In this document: in pieces, positions 24,801-31,531 of the stretch
Layout of the letters: every line of letters starts with the position of its first letter
Position numbering within the stretch: the first letter of the stretch is position 1
NCBI RefSeq assembly: GCF_020886695.1
Contig: NZ_AP024485.1
Span: 62,001 to 126,000 of the forward strand
Source: Pseudodesulfovibrio sediminis
Lineage (GTDB): Bacteria > Desulfobacterota > Desulfovibrionia > Desulfovibrionales > Desulfovibrionaceae
Direction of reading: 5' to 3'
Length of the DNA stretch: 64,000 nt
Translations under genes and position numbers: made by a program
The notes under the pieces: model-generated
Database searches by the model: none
Told to the model about the DNA's origin: nothing
The model's input: only the letters and a program-made list of their open reading frames with translations

Positions 24801-25890
24801 CAAAGTGGTCCGTAAAAAGATAGAGCATCGAATTGTTGACCTAGGTTATGGGGAGGAGGTCTTTGGGGAGCTAGATTCAAGGATTAACGATATGGGGTGG
24901 CGGCGTGGTCCCTACCGAGAAGGGAAGATTGAGCGTTATGGAAAAAAATATTCCTGGATTGCATACTTCGAAATGTACGGGCTGCGCCTCGATAGGGGGG
25001 AACTACCTGATTGGCGACAAGATGAACGAGCTCTTGATGTGGATGTTGACCCGACCTTTTCAGAAGCTCCTAAAGAGTGGCTTCCTGACCTGCCAGATGT
25101 CTTTGCAAAACCACTGGGTGACGTTCCTGAATGGATAAGCGAAGGGCCAACGCCAGACTACACTTCTTTGTTGCAGCCAGAAAGCGTCGATGAGCAGGAG
25201 GGACCCTGGATTCTCTTGGAAGGTTTTATTGAGCAAAACGCCTCAGATGACGCCCGGAGAGTATTCACGTTTCTGCGTGGAGTCTTAGCAGAAGAGGGTG
25301 ATGTTGAGAAGATACTCCAAAAATTTGCCGCGATAAAATATCCTGGTAACATTGCCATACCTGAGCCGTTGGATGACCATTACTGTTTTTCTGGAGAAAT
25401 TCCTTGGTCTGCACAATATGCACGAGCTCTTCGGAATGCGGATGGTTCTCCCAAGCCTGACCGCAGAGGAGCTTTTGGGCATCATCCTAATCCAGGAATA
25501 CCAGTAGAGGTTCCCGTTTGCCGATATTGTTGGGAGTCACACCATAGCGAGTTAAATCAATCTGGAAACGTAATAGTTCCGGCTCCCGCGTTAAGCGAAT
25601 CTGTAGGCCTCGTGGGTAAGTGGGGGCAGTGGGATTATTATGACAGTGAAGGCAAGCTCGCCACTCTTTGCCGAGTGTTCCAAGAGGATGGGGCTGCTTA
25701 TATGTCGAAGCTTTTCTATATTCGAAAAGATTTGTTGGAAAAATATTTGGAGGAAACCGGCCAAAAGCTTGTTTGGATGCTTTGGGGAGAGCGGGAGTTT
25801 CACCACCGTTATTTCACGGAAATAATGGAAGATCATTATGGCTTGCTCAGGAATCATAAACATATTCATCGTTTTGCGATGACACTTTAG
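21859..25890 (+). CDS. Nuclease-NACHT (STAND) NTPase, 1343 residues
   Basis: Starts at GTG 21859. Residues 1-110: restriction-endonuclease-like fold with D-N-F-E-Y-L-C-R-A-L-V (helix with acidic residue E21), N-Q-P-G-I-E-F (E47) and G-W-Q-C-K-W-Y (Q69-x-K71), the PD-(D/E)xK pattern of Mrr-type nucleases. Residues 110-300: helical linker. About 320-420: P-loop ADAGCGKTQ (near 328) and Walker B L-I-I-D-G-L-N-E (near 403), a NACHT-type signature. The rest (about 560-1343) is a large C-terminal domain, presumably the sensor, with no recognised repeats but a C-R-Y-C-W-E-S-H-H zinc-like site near residue 1220. STAND proteins with N-terminal nucleases act as phage sensors that degrade DNA on activation; this fits a defence role. 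Confidence 0.85.
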   Translation: MPPVNWTIFEGLPGAATDNFEYLCRALVRRHYNKHGSFQGLSNQPGIEFHLNIHSDCPLGEVGRWYGWQCKWYELPSGRALGTTRRKTIEEAILKTQEILPELTDWVLWTRHTLTRGDQKWFYGIETDMKLHLWTKDEVEEHLSGPAEILRGTYFGELVLTPDALAQMHAGAIAPIRQRWIPEVHQTLDAEEQIRLSLGAVEAWAELKDIPEQINEAVQALDDLSSIIPDGMSERVDSIRSAASGYSQLMSDIHAALEGGDYDVAFQLVDKGISFDKEWKKTLRQLRIFKNQAALYLTNVLASFGDVLAALRVLSEVLRQGMIAVLADAGCGKTQMSAQLTSPTEDRGAGILLHGRELSARDRLDDLARTVVIQGRPVETFESLIAALDAAGERSGRRLPLIIDGLNEAEDPRQWKAYLESLRVILENYPYVLLVVTLRSEFAPESLPDDIQQFDIPGFRGHLVEAARAYFHYYKIDIGDAELPIELLNHPLKMRLFCEVTNPERKKTVGVEAMPGSLTNLFEKYLDQIADRIAQLAPSSCRYYASDILSALNATGYTLWSENIRSVELNRLRQILGDAQRNWDQSLVRALEHEGVFYRVPGSTPGVSEISINYDALAGHIVADSLLSQHGGASFGDWLKEEPQASLLFGSMGERHTLSGDILVALVGLVPCRMYRQQFWSLLDGQARERALYLSAWLSPEQLDSETVKLLGEMVKQEPDYYGRDLLSLLIATRAAKNHPLDATFLDNILRSMTVVERDVRWTQWIRRSADDRKEDILRIEDRWKTSGLRRREDSLRALWLQWVLTATNRTLRDHATRALFWYGTNAPAELFEQTLSSLSINDPYVPERLLAASYGVAMALWADSEAQVLHLALPDFANSLVEKLFEPGAPNATRHVLIKEYALGLIQLAQKISPACIPEEKKGLLQPPFDQIPEGFPEVEDIDDSVTEIAKSAIRMDFGNYTLGRLIPERGNYDYDNDTYKVVRKKIEHRIVDLGYGEEVFGELDSRINDMGWRRGPYREGKIERYGKKYSWIAYFEMYGLRLDRGELPDWRQDERALDVDVDPTFSEAPKEWLPDLPDVFAKPLGDVPEWISEGPTPDYTSLLQPESVDEQEGPWILLEGFIEQNASDDARRVFTFLRGVLAEEGDVEKILQKFAAIKYPGNIAIPEPLDDHYCFSGEIPWSAQYARALRNADGSPKPDRRGAFGHHPNPGIPVEVPVCRYCWESHHSELNQSGNVIVPAPALSESVGLVGKWGQWDYYDSEGKLATLCRVFQEDGAAYMSKLFYIRKDLLEKYLEETGQKLVWMLWGEREFHHRYFTEIMEDHYGLLRNHKHIHRFAMTL

Positions 25891-25915
25891 CTCAATAGAA
25901 ACTTAGGGTGATAGA

Positions 25916-26320
25916 ATGCAATGGGATGATTCATATGTTGAAAGGAAGGGGCTGGTTTTTAGGAATGTTTGCATTGCAGGCATGATAACAACTTGGATGT
26001 CCTACTGGGTTTCGATGAATATGGGTGTGGGCTTTTTGCAGGTCTTTGGTAAGATGGCGGTAGGGTGTTTTTTTCTTTGCTGTTCCTGGTTTTTCCTAAG
26101 AGAATCCAAAGGTCGATTATGGAAAGCGGTTTTTAGCTTCCAAATTGGTTATTGGATTCTTGTATATTGCCTTATCCAGGTTCTTGCCTGGGAGTCCCGG
26201 TATGGAGAGATACTTCCCATTCCTTCTCATCTAGGAGGCTTGAATATCTTTTTACTAGTTTTGCCTTTTTTTGCTTTCAGCGGTTTGTTCGCATGGAAAG
26301 AGCTAGATCATAGATTTTAA
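25916..26320 (+). CDS. Small polytopic membrane protein, last gene of cargo operon
   Basis: 134 residues with four predicted membrane segments (near residues 15-35, 40-60, 67-90 and 108-128). AGGGTGA 5 bp upstream of the ATG; 25 bp after the NACHT gene. Not a recognised effector family. Could be an ancillary membrane component of the defence-like module, or a passenger gene between it and attR. Confidence 0.6.
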   Translation: MQWDDSYVERKGLVFRNVCIAGMITTWMSYWVSMNMGVGFLQVFGKMAVGCFFLCCSWFFLRESKGRLWKAVFSFQIGYWILVYCLIQVLAWESRYGEILPIPSHLGGLNIFLLVLPFFAFSGLFAWKELDHRF

Positions 26321-26359
26321 TTAGGGAGACGAAAATTGGGGGGGGGTAACTAGTCGTGA

Positions 26360-26378
26360 GTGGTACAGCAAGTGGTAC
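26360..26378 (+). repeat. Right arm-type sites
   Basis: GTGGTAC at 26360-26366 and 26372-26378, the same 12-bp period as at the left end, 58 bp before attR. Confidence 0.65.
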
Positions 26379-26435
26379 AACTGATGGATTGTCTTTTATG
26401 TATCTAGTTGAAATAAAATAAAAAAGAATCGTTCA

Positions 26436-26460
26436 TTCGAATCCCTCCCTCTCCGCCATA
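26436..26460 (+). repeat. attR core
   Basis: Perfect 25-bp copy of 11987-12011. The tRNA body is absent upstream, so this is the element's right junction. Confidence 0.92.
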
Positions 26461-26492
26461 GAATAGAATCACTTTACCTCATAAAGTGTCAT

Positions 26493-26518
26493 AAGCCCTC
26501 GTAATGAGGGCTTTTTTG
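26493..26518 (+). terminator. Terminator outside attR
   Basis: AAGCCCTC / GAGGGCTT, loop GTAAT, then TTTTTG. Together with the preceding AAGTGTCATAA it resembles the sequence after tRNA-Ser(TGA) at 12034-12070. Confidence 0.8.
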
Positions 26519-26533
26519 TTGCTTTTTTTAGGT

Positions 26534-26719
26534 TCATCCGGTCAGAGCGTACTTTGACTCATGAATCCCCATGATTCTGAGTTTGAAAAACTCTTTGTCC
26601 CAATAGCCATAAGCTTGTCGTTTCAGCGTCTTGATTTTGTTGTTTGTCCCTTCAATCAGCCCGGGTGAACCTTTTACTAGCTCTAAGAAAGGCTTTCCCA
26701 AGCATTGAAAGATGAGCAT
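26534..26719 (-). pseudogene. ISL3-family transposase C-terminal remnant
   Basis: 61-residue remnant: G-L-I-E-G-T-N-N-K-I-K-T-L-K-R-Q-A-Y-G-Y-W-D-K-E-F-F-K-L-R, the invariant end of ISL3-type transposases (G-x-x-E-G-x-N-N-x-I-K-x-x-K-R). The catalytic domain is absent, so it is a dead IS fragment inside an old island scar between attR and a degenerate att copy. Confidence 0.8.
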
Positions 26720-26800
26720 TAGCTAAATATGCAGTAAAAGGTCTTATGATCATTAATTAAGGGTCATTGCTTTGTAAAAAAATGGGGCAAATGATGTTTG

Positions 26801-26867
26801 GTGGTATAAAGAGTGGTATACAATAATTGTATTAATGTTGGATTTTCGAACCTCTTCCTCTCGGCCA
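26801..26867 (+). repeat. Degenerate att site with arm repeats: scar of an older element
   Basis: GTGGTAT at 26801 and 26813 (12-bp period again), then 26845-26867 (TTCGAACCTCTTCC...CGGCCA), which matches the tRNA-Ser 3' end at 19 of 23 bases. It mirrors the arm-then-core layout of attR. Between attR and here lie 385 bp with only an IS remnant. From 26868 to 27160 no gene is supported. Confidence 0.55.
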
Positions 26868-27160
26868 GTTAAAAATTTATTTCAAGTGGTTGTACGCTTA
26901 GCGTGACTGTTATTTGCCCGGTTCTCAAAGCATATCCCCGCTGTAATGCGAGATTTATAAGTTTGGTCAAAGCTTGAGGCTCGTTGTCTTGCCTCGTTTT
27001 CTTCTTTTTCATTGATTTCTTACAACGATTCTTTTTTGTAAGGGAATTCCCGGACAGAGAAAGGCATGCATCTGGAGTATGTGTAATAGCTAAGTTTATA
27101 GAAGTGACTTTCGTTGAGTCTCTGAGAATGTTGTGCTGTTGAGTATAGACCGGAGGCCGT

Positions 27161-28480
27161 ATGCCTACCAGATTTTTATTTTGTTTTCTGTTCGTTTGTC
27201 TCTTGACCGTTGGCCAGATGGCTGCACCGCTTGTGGCAAACGCCGTGTCGGGTGACCCGTACAATGAGGGCATGGCGGCATTTCAGGCTGGTGATTATGA
27301 CAAGGCCTGCCCGTTGCTGAAACAGGCTTGCTCCACTCGACCGAACAACATTCAGCTTTTGCTCAATCTTGCAGTCTGCCAGTTCTACACCAAGAATTAT
27401 GAAGGGGCGGTGGAATCCTATCACATACTGCACGCAATGCGACCAGACGATCAACGTGTGACCTTTGAACTTGGCAGGTCTTTAGCCGAGTGCGGTCGCT
27501 TTAAGGAATCGCGCAAGTATCTTTTAGAGGTTGAAAAAAGCAACCCGCCCAAGGAGTTGAGAAGCGGGCTCGATGGTATGCTCGATCGCCTGGATGATCT
27601 TGAGAGACGTACTCGGTTCGGCGCAACGTTCGAAGTGTCCGTGCTGAACGACGATAATGTGAATGTTGGTCCCAATGACGGGATCTTGGGCAACATCATC
27701 CTGGACCCGGATACCTATCCCAAGGCGTCCACGGGGGTCGGATATTCGGCCATGATCGGCGTGGAACAGAAACTCGACATGATTGGCGATTGGCGACTAT
27801 CCGTAGGTTTGTCCCGTAACGAAGTCCGTTACTCCAGGTACACCGACTACAACGTGGGCGTGACCAACGTGTCGCTTCGGCTTAACCACAAGCTGGAACA
27901 AGGTTCCATCCAGGGCGCGCTCAACTATACGGATATCGAACAGGGCGAGATGAACTCCATCAACACCTTTGCCCCGTCCGTCATGTGGATGCACACCCTG
28001 GCACCTGACAAACAGCTCATTACCGATGCCAGCATCGAGTTTCGTGACAACCGCAAGAACCACGAGTCGGACAGTCATTATTATACGGCGGGAAGCTACC
28101 TGCGCTGGTTCTTTGGCGGCCAGAACCAGCACTACCTGCTCGGCGGCGGTCGAGTCTTCACCGAAAATGCCCGCGCCCCCCGCAACTCCAACGATGGGTA
28201 TGAGGTCAAGCTGGCTCCGTCGTTCGGGTTGCCCAATCTGTTCCGGTTTGACCTGTCCGCAACTTTTGGCAAGACCGTTTACAACGCGCCTCCTGCGGCC
28301 GGAGTGGATAATGATCGCCGGGATCAGAAACACACGTTTTCAGGAACTCTCTCCCGACAACTCTGGGACAAGAACTCCAAGGCCACACTCAGTTTCATCC
28401 ACACGCGAAACAAGTCCAACTATGTTCCGAACAGTTACTTCAAAAACACGGCGAAGTTTGCCTTGGGCTATAATTTTTAG
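27161..28480 (+). CDS. Slam-like outer-membrane protein (TPR plus beta-barrel)
   Basis: 439 residues. A signal peptide (MPTRFLFCFLFVCLLTVG..., cleavage near residue 28) leads into three TPR-like repeats (about 33-140: Y-N-E-G-M-A-A-F-Q-A-G-D-Y, etc.), then a C-terminal beta-barrel (about 150-439) with alternating aromatic strands ending in FALGYNF, a terminal aromatic as required for BAM insertion. This is the layout of surface lipoprotein assembly modulators (Slam, type XI secretion; DUF560). CGGAGG precedes the ATG. The next gene, 77 bp on, encodes an exported repeat protein that is the likely cargo. Confidence 0.7.
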   Translation: MPTRFLFCFLFVCLLTVGQMAAPLVANAVSGDPYNEGMAAFQAGDYDKACPLLKQACSTRPNNIQLLLNLAVCQFYTKNYEGAVESYHILHAMRPDDQRVTFELGRSLAECGRFKESRKYLLEVEKSNPPKELRSGLDGMLDRLDDLERRTRFGATFEVSVLNDDNVNVGPNDGILGNIILDPDTYPKASTGVGYSAMIGVEQKLDMIGDWRLSVGLSRNEVRYSRYTDYNVGVTNVSLRLNHKLEQGSIQGALNYTDIEQGEMNSINTFAPSVMWMHTLAPDKQLITDASIEFRDNRKNHESDSHYYTAGSYLRWFFGGQNQHYLLGGGRVFTENARAPRNSNDGYEVKLAPSFGLPNLFRFDLSATFGKTVYNAPPAAGVDNDRRDQKHTFSGTLSRQLWDKNSKATLSFIHTRNKSNYVPNSYFKNTAKFALGYNF

Positions 28481-28557
28481 CGGGCCTGAAACATATTCAT
28501 AGGGCGCTCATCTTCGAGGAAAGCATTAAAGATCACTTTCAAGAGAGGGGAATCGGT

Positions 28558-31275
28558 ATGAGGGAAAGAACATTTGCACTGTCTGTAATTGCGACGGTTC
28601 TGGCGTTGACGGTTTGTCTCACGGCCATTGGTTTTGCTGCGGCCCTGACGGTCGAGACGGCAAGAGAAGCGCGAGATAACGGAAAGACCGCCTTCGAACT
28701 ATACGTATCCGGTTACTCGGTTGATCAACTCAAAGGAGCCGGATACGGACCGTCTGAAATGCTTTCCTTTGACCTGAAGATTCCCTTGGAAAAAATCGGG
28801 CAGGCCTTCAATGCGCGTGAGTTGAAGGATGCCGGTTGGGGACTCAGATTCATAGCCAAGGCGGGTTTTGATTTATCAGCCCTTTTTAATGCTGGCTTTC
28901 CTATGATGACGATTCTAGAGACCGTTCCGATTGCGACGCTCAAGGCGAATGGTTCTGATATGATTGTTGCGCTTACAGTCTTCGCAATGGGGAAAGGGCA
29001 CCCCGGTTTGCAAACGTTGCGAACTGCAGGGTTCACTGACGACGACATCCGTGGGTACATGGCACTTGCTGCGAACGAGACGGACATTGTTGCCGGTATC
29101 ATCTCCGGCTCCAGCCTCTCCGAATTGAATAGGCTGGGCGTCAACATGAAGACACTGTTTCGCTACGGCAAGGAGGCCCCTCTTTCTGAATACCTCTTGG
29201 CGGGGTATTCTTTGGCCGACTTCAAAGCGGCAGGCATCACTGCCGAGAAGTTGAGAAAGGATGGATTTCATCCTTCCGAGCTCAAGGCTGCCGGATATAC
29301 TGCTTCGGAGCTGAGAGCTGCGGGAGTCAACTTGAATGACCTCAAGAGAACCGGTTTCTCTGCCAAAGAGCTGAAGGAAGCCGGTTTCCGGGTCAAGGAT
29401 TTGGCCAAAGTCGGATTTTCCGTCGCTGAAATGACAGCGGCAGGCGTGACTCTTTCTGAAATGAAGGGCGGTTTCTCGACTGCCGAATTCAAGGCCGCGG
29501 GAATCACGCTGAAGGAACTTGTTGCCGCTGGGTTTACCCTTGACCAATTGAAAGATGGGTTCAGTCCCGAGGACTTCAAGAATGCGGGCTATGCACCGCA
29601 GGAGTTGGTTTCGCTTGGTTTTAGCGCTAAGCACTTGAAACGAGCCGGGTTTTCGGCTGCCGATATCAAAGCGCTTTTCCCTGCCGCTACATTGAAGAGT
29701 AGCGGGTACACCCTTCAGGAAATGCAGGAAGCTGGTTTTACCGCTGCCGAACTCAAGGGCAGCTATTCAGCGGCACAACTGAAAAATGCTGGGTATTCCC
29801 TTACCCAGTTGAACAAGGCCGGATTCTCCGTTGCGGCATTGAAAGCTGCGGGCTTTTCCGCTGTTGAACTCAAGGCACAGGGCTATGCGCCGTTGGAGCT
29901 TAAGGCCGCAGGTTTCTCCGCCAAACAGTTGAACAAGGCCGGATTCACGGCTGCTGAACTCAAGAGTCTCTTCGCCATCCGTGAACTCAAAAGAGGCGGA
30001 TTTAGCACTCAACAGCTTAAAGAAGCCGGTTTTACTGCAACAGACCTAAAAAAGGCGCGATATTCACCTGAGCGTCTCAAGGCTGCGGGATTTACTGCGG
30101 ATGAAATGGTCGAGGCCGGGTTCCATGCCCGAGAACTGAAAAAGGCGGGGTACGGCGCAGACGAGCTTTATACTGCCGGTATCACTCTGGAGGACTTGCA
30201 TGCGGCGGGGTATACCGCCGGAGAGATGAGGGATGCAGGAGTCAAGTTGGTTGGCATGAAGAACCTGTTTTCGGATGCGCAGCTTAAGGAGGCAGGCTAT
30301 ACTGCAAAAGATTTCAAGGGATTGCGTTACACTCTTGAGCAAATGAAGAATCTTGGATTCACCGCCGCTGAGGTCAAGGAAGCCGGGTTCAGCGCTTGGA
30401 AAATCAAAAGCGCGGGATATACTGCGGCAGAAATGAAGGGCGTTTTTCCTCCAAGCACACTCAAAAGTCTCCGATTTACCGCCGCAGAAATGAAGGAAGC
30501 CGGGTTCACGGCAGCGGAGATGAAATCCGCTGGATTCCGGGTGCATGAATTGAAGGCAGCCGGATACACCCTGGCACAAATGATAAAAGCCAAATTCAAA
30601 ACGGTTTCTTTGAAAGCTAACTTCACCGTGACGGAACTCAAAAATGCCGGATTCAGCGCGATGCAGCTGAAACGAGTCGGAATTAAGGCAAGGGCACTGT
30701 ATAAGGCCGGGTATTCCATCCTTGATCTGAGAAAGGGAAGTTTCTTTATCAGTGACCTCAGGGATGAAGGGTTCACTGCAGCAGAACTGAAGGCAGGCGG
30801 AGTCGAATTGTCTCGCTTGAAGAATTACTACAGTCCTTCGGATCTTAAAGGCGCAGGGTTCACGCTTGCCGAACTCAAGGAGGTCTTTAAATTGCAGGCT
30901 CTCAAAGACCTCTACTCTCCGCAGGCTCTCCTGGATGCCGGGTATACCAGTGAAGAGCTGCTCGCCGTAGGGTTTTCGGAAATGGATGTCGCCGTTGCCG
31001 GTGGCAGAAACATGCCTGAATCGCCTCAGGAGGGCGACGGAGAAAGCAGTTCAGCAGGTGGCGGTACTGACGCTTCTCAACAGCCCCCCCTGGTTTGGCC
31101 TACCAGCTTTTCGCCCGTACCCGGACCAGCTGGTCCCGGCAACTTGCCCGGCGCGTACACAGCCGGCCCTGCTCTCAATCCCCCAGGCATTCCGTCCGTG
31201 GTTGAGCAGACCACTAACAATAACTCTGCCACTCAGGCTACTGGACCGGGAGCTACGGAAGTCGAACCAGATTGA
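28558..31275 (+). CDS. Exported decapeptide-repeat protein, 905 residues
   Basis: A signal peptide (residues 1-30, ending GFAAALT) is followed by roughly 70 tandem repeats of about ten residues with consensus (A/G)-G-(F/Y)-(S/T)-A-x-E-L-K-x (about residues 50-812). Variants with E, Q and M at the sixth to eighth position alternate, and some units are nine long, lacking the Ala-Gly. The C-terminal 80 residues are disordered Ser/Gly/Pro/Thr-rich. No lipobox fits; the protein should be soluble in the periplasm or on the surface. AGAGAGGGG precedes the ATG. Adjacent to a Slam-like protein, so surface delivery is inferred. Repeats imply an elongated solenoid; function unknown. Confidence 0.75.
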   Translation: MRERTFALSVIATVLALTVCLTAIGFAAALTVETAREARDNGKTAFELYVSGYSVDQLKGAGYGPSEMLSFDLKIPLEKIGQAFNARELKDAGWGLRFIAKAGFDLSALFNAGFPMMTILETVPIATLKANGSDMIVALTVFAMGKGHPGLQTLRTAGFTDDDIRGYMALAANETDIVAGIISGSSLSELNRLGVNMKTLFRYGKEAPLSEYLLAGYSLADFKAAGITAEKLRKDGFHPSELKAAGYTASELRAAGVNLNDLKRTGFSAKELKEAGFRVKDLAKVGFSVAEMTAAGVTLSEMKGGFSTAEFKAAGITLKELVAAGFTLDQLKDGFSPEDFKNAGYAPQELVSLGFSAKHLKRAGFSAADIKALFPAATLKSSGYTLQEMQEAGFTAAELKGSYSAAQLKNAGYSLTQLNKAGFSVAALKAAGFSAVELKAQGYAPLELKAAGFSAKQLNKAGFTAAELKSLFAIRELKRGGFSTQQLKEAGFTATDLKKARYSPERLKAAGFTADEMVEAGFHARELKKAGYGADELYTAGITLEDLHAAGYTAGEMRDAGVKLVGMKNLFSDAQLKEAGYTAKDFKGLRYTLEQMKNLGFTAAEVKEAGFSAWKIKSAGYTAAEMKGVFPPSTLKSLRFTAAEMKEAGFTAAEMKSAGFRVHELKAAGYTLAQMIKAKFKTVSLKANFTVTELKNAGFSAMQLKRVGIKARALYKAGYSILDLRKGSFFISDLRDEGFTAAELKAGGVELSRLKNYYSPSDLKGAGFTLAELKEVFKLQALKDLYSPQALLDAGYTSEELLAVGFSEMDVAVAGGRNMPESPQEGDGESSSAGGGTDASQQPPLVWPTSFSPVPGPAGPGNLPGAYTAGPALNPPGIPSVVEQTTNNNSATQATGPGATEVEPD

Positions 31276-31298
31276 TGATGAGAAAGAACGAGTGATGT

Positions 31299-31322
31299 GG
31301 GAGCACTTATTGAAATGCTCCC
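31299..31322 (+). terminator. Weak terminator hairpin after the repeat protein
   Basis: GGGAGCA / TGCTCCC with a 10-nt loop, followed by GCATTTCGTTTG. T tract interrupted. Confidence 0.4.
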
Positions 31323-31531
31323 GCATTTCGTTTGTTCTTCGAAAGAATCAAAACAGGTCAAATGTTCATATGTACTAGGCATGCCGGGGGCATTGCTCGA
31401 AATGGTTTATATGTGTGTCCGGAAATTCCCTTACAAATGCAAAAAAGTCGAAAATCCCCATAGGGTTGCAATAATCATTCAGTGCTCGTACAGTGGACAG
31501 CATTCATTCTTGCACGACAGATGGAGGCGGT

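Larger units (their letters stand above)
11987..26460. mobile_element. Integrative element in tRNA-Ser(TGA), phage-satellite-like
   Basis: 14.5 kb between 25-bp perfect direct repeats of the tRNA 3' end. Contents in order: P4-type integrase, unknown gene, AlpA, replication genes (O-like and RecA-fold ATPase), small-terminase-like protein, HNH, divergent XRE repressor with two operators, two small unknown genes, structured RNA, MerR-like HTH plus membrane protein, then a four-gene cargo operon next to attR. There are no capsid, tail, portal, large terminase or conjugation genes. A small terminase with HNH suggests cos-type hijacking of a helper phage, as in PICI-type satellites; this is inference. 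Confidence 0.88.

Noticed and set aside
26869..27273. 134-codon ORF opposite the start of the Slam-like gene
   Set aside because: Overlaps the signal peptide of a better supported gene, Lys-rich and without homologue-like motifs.
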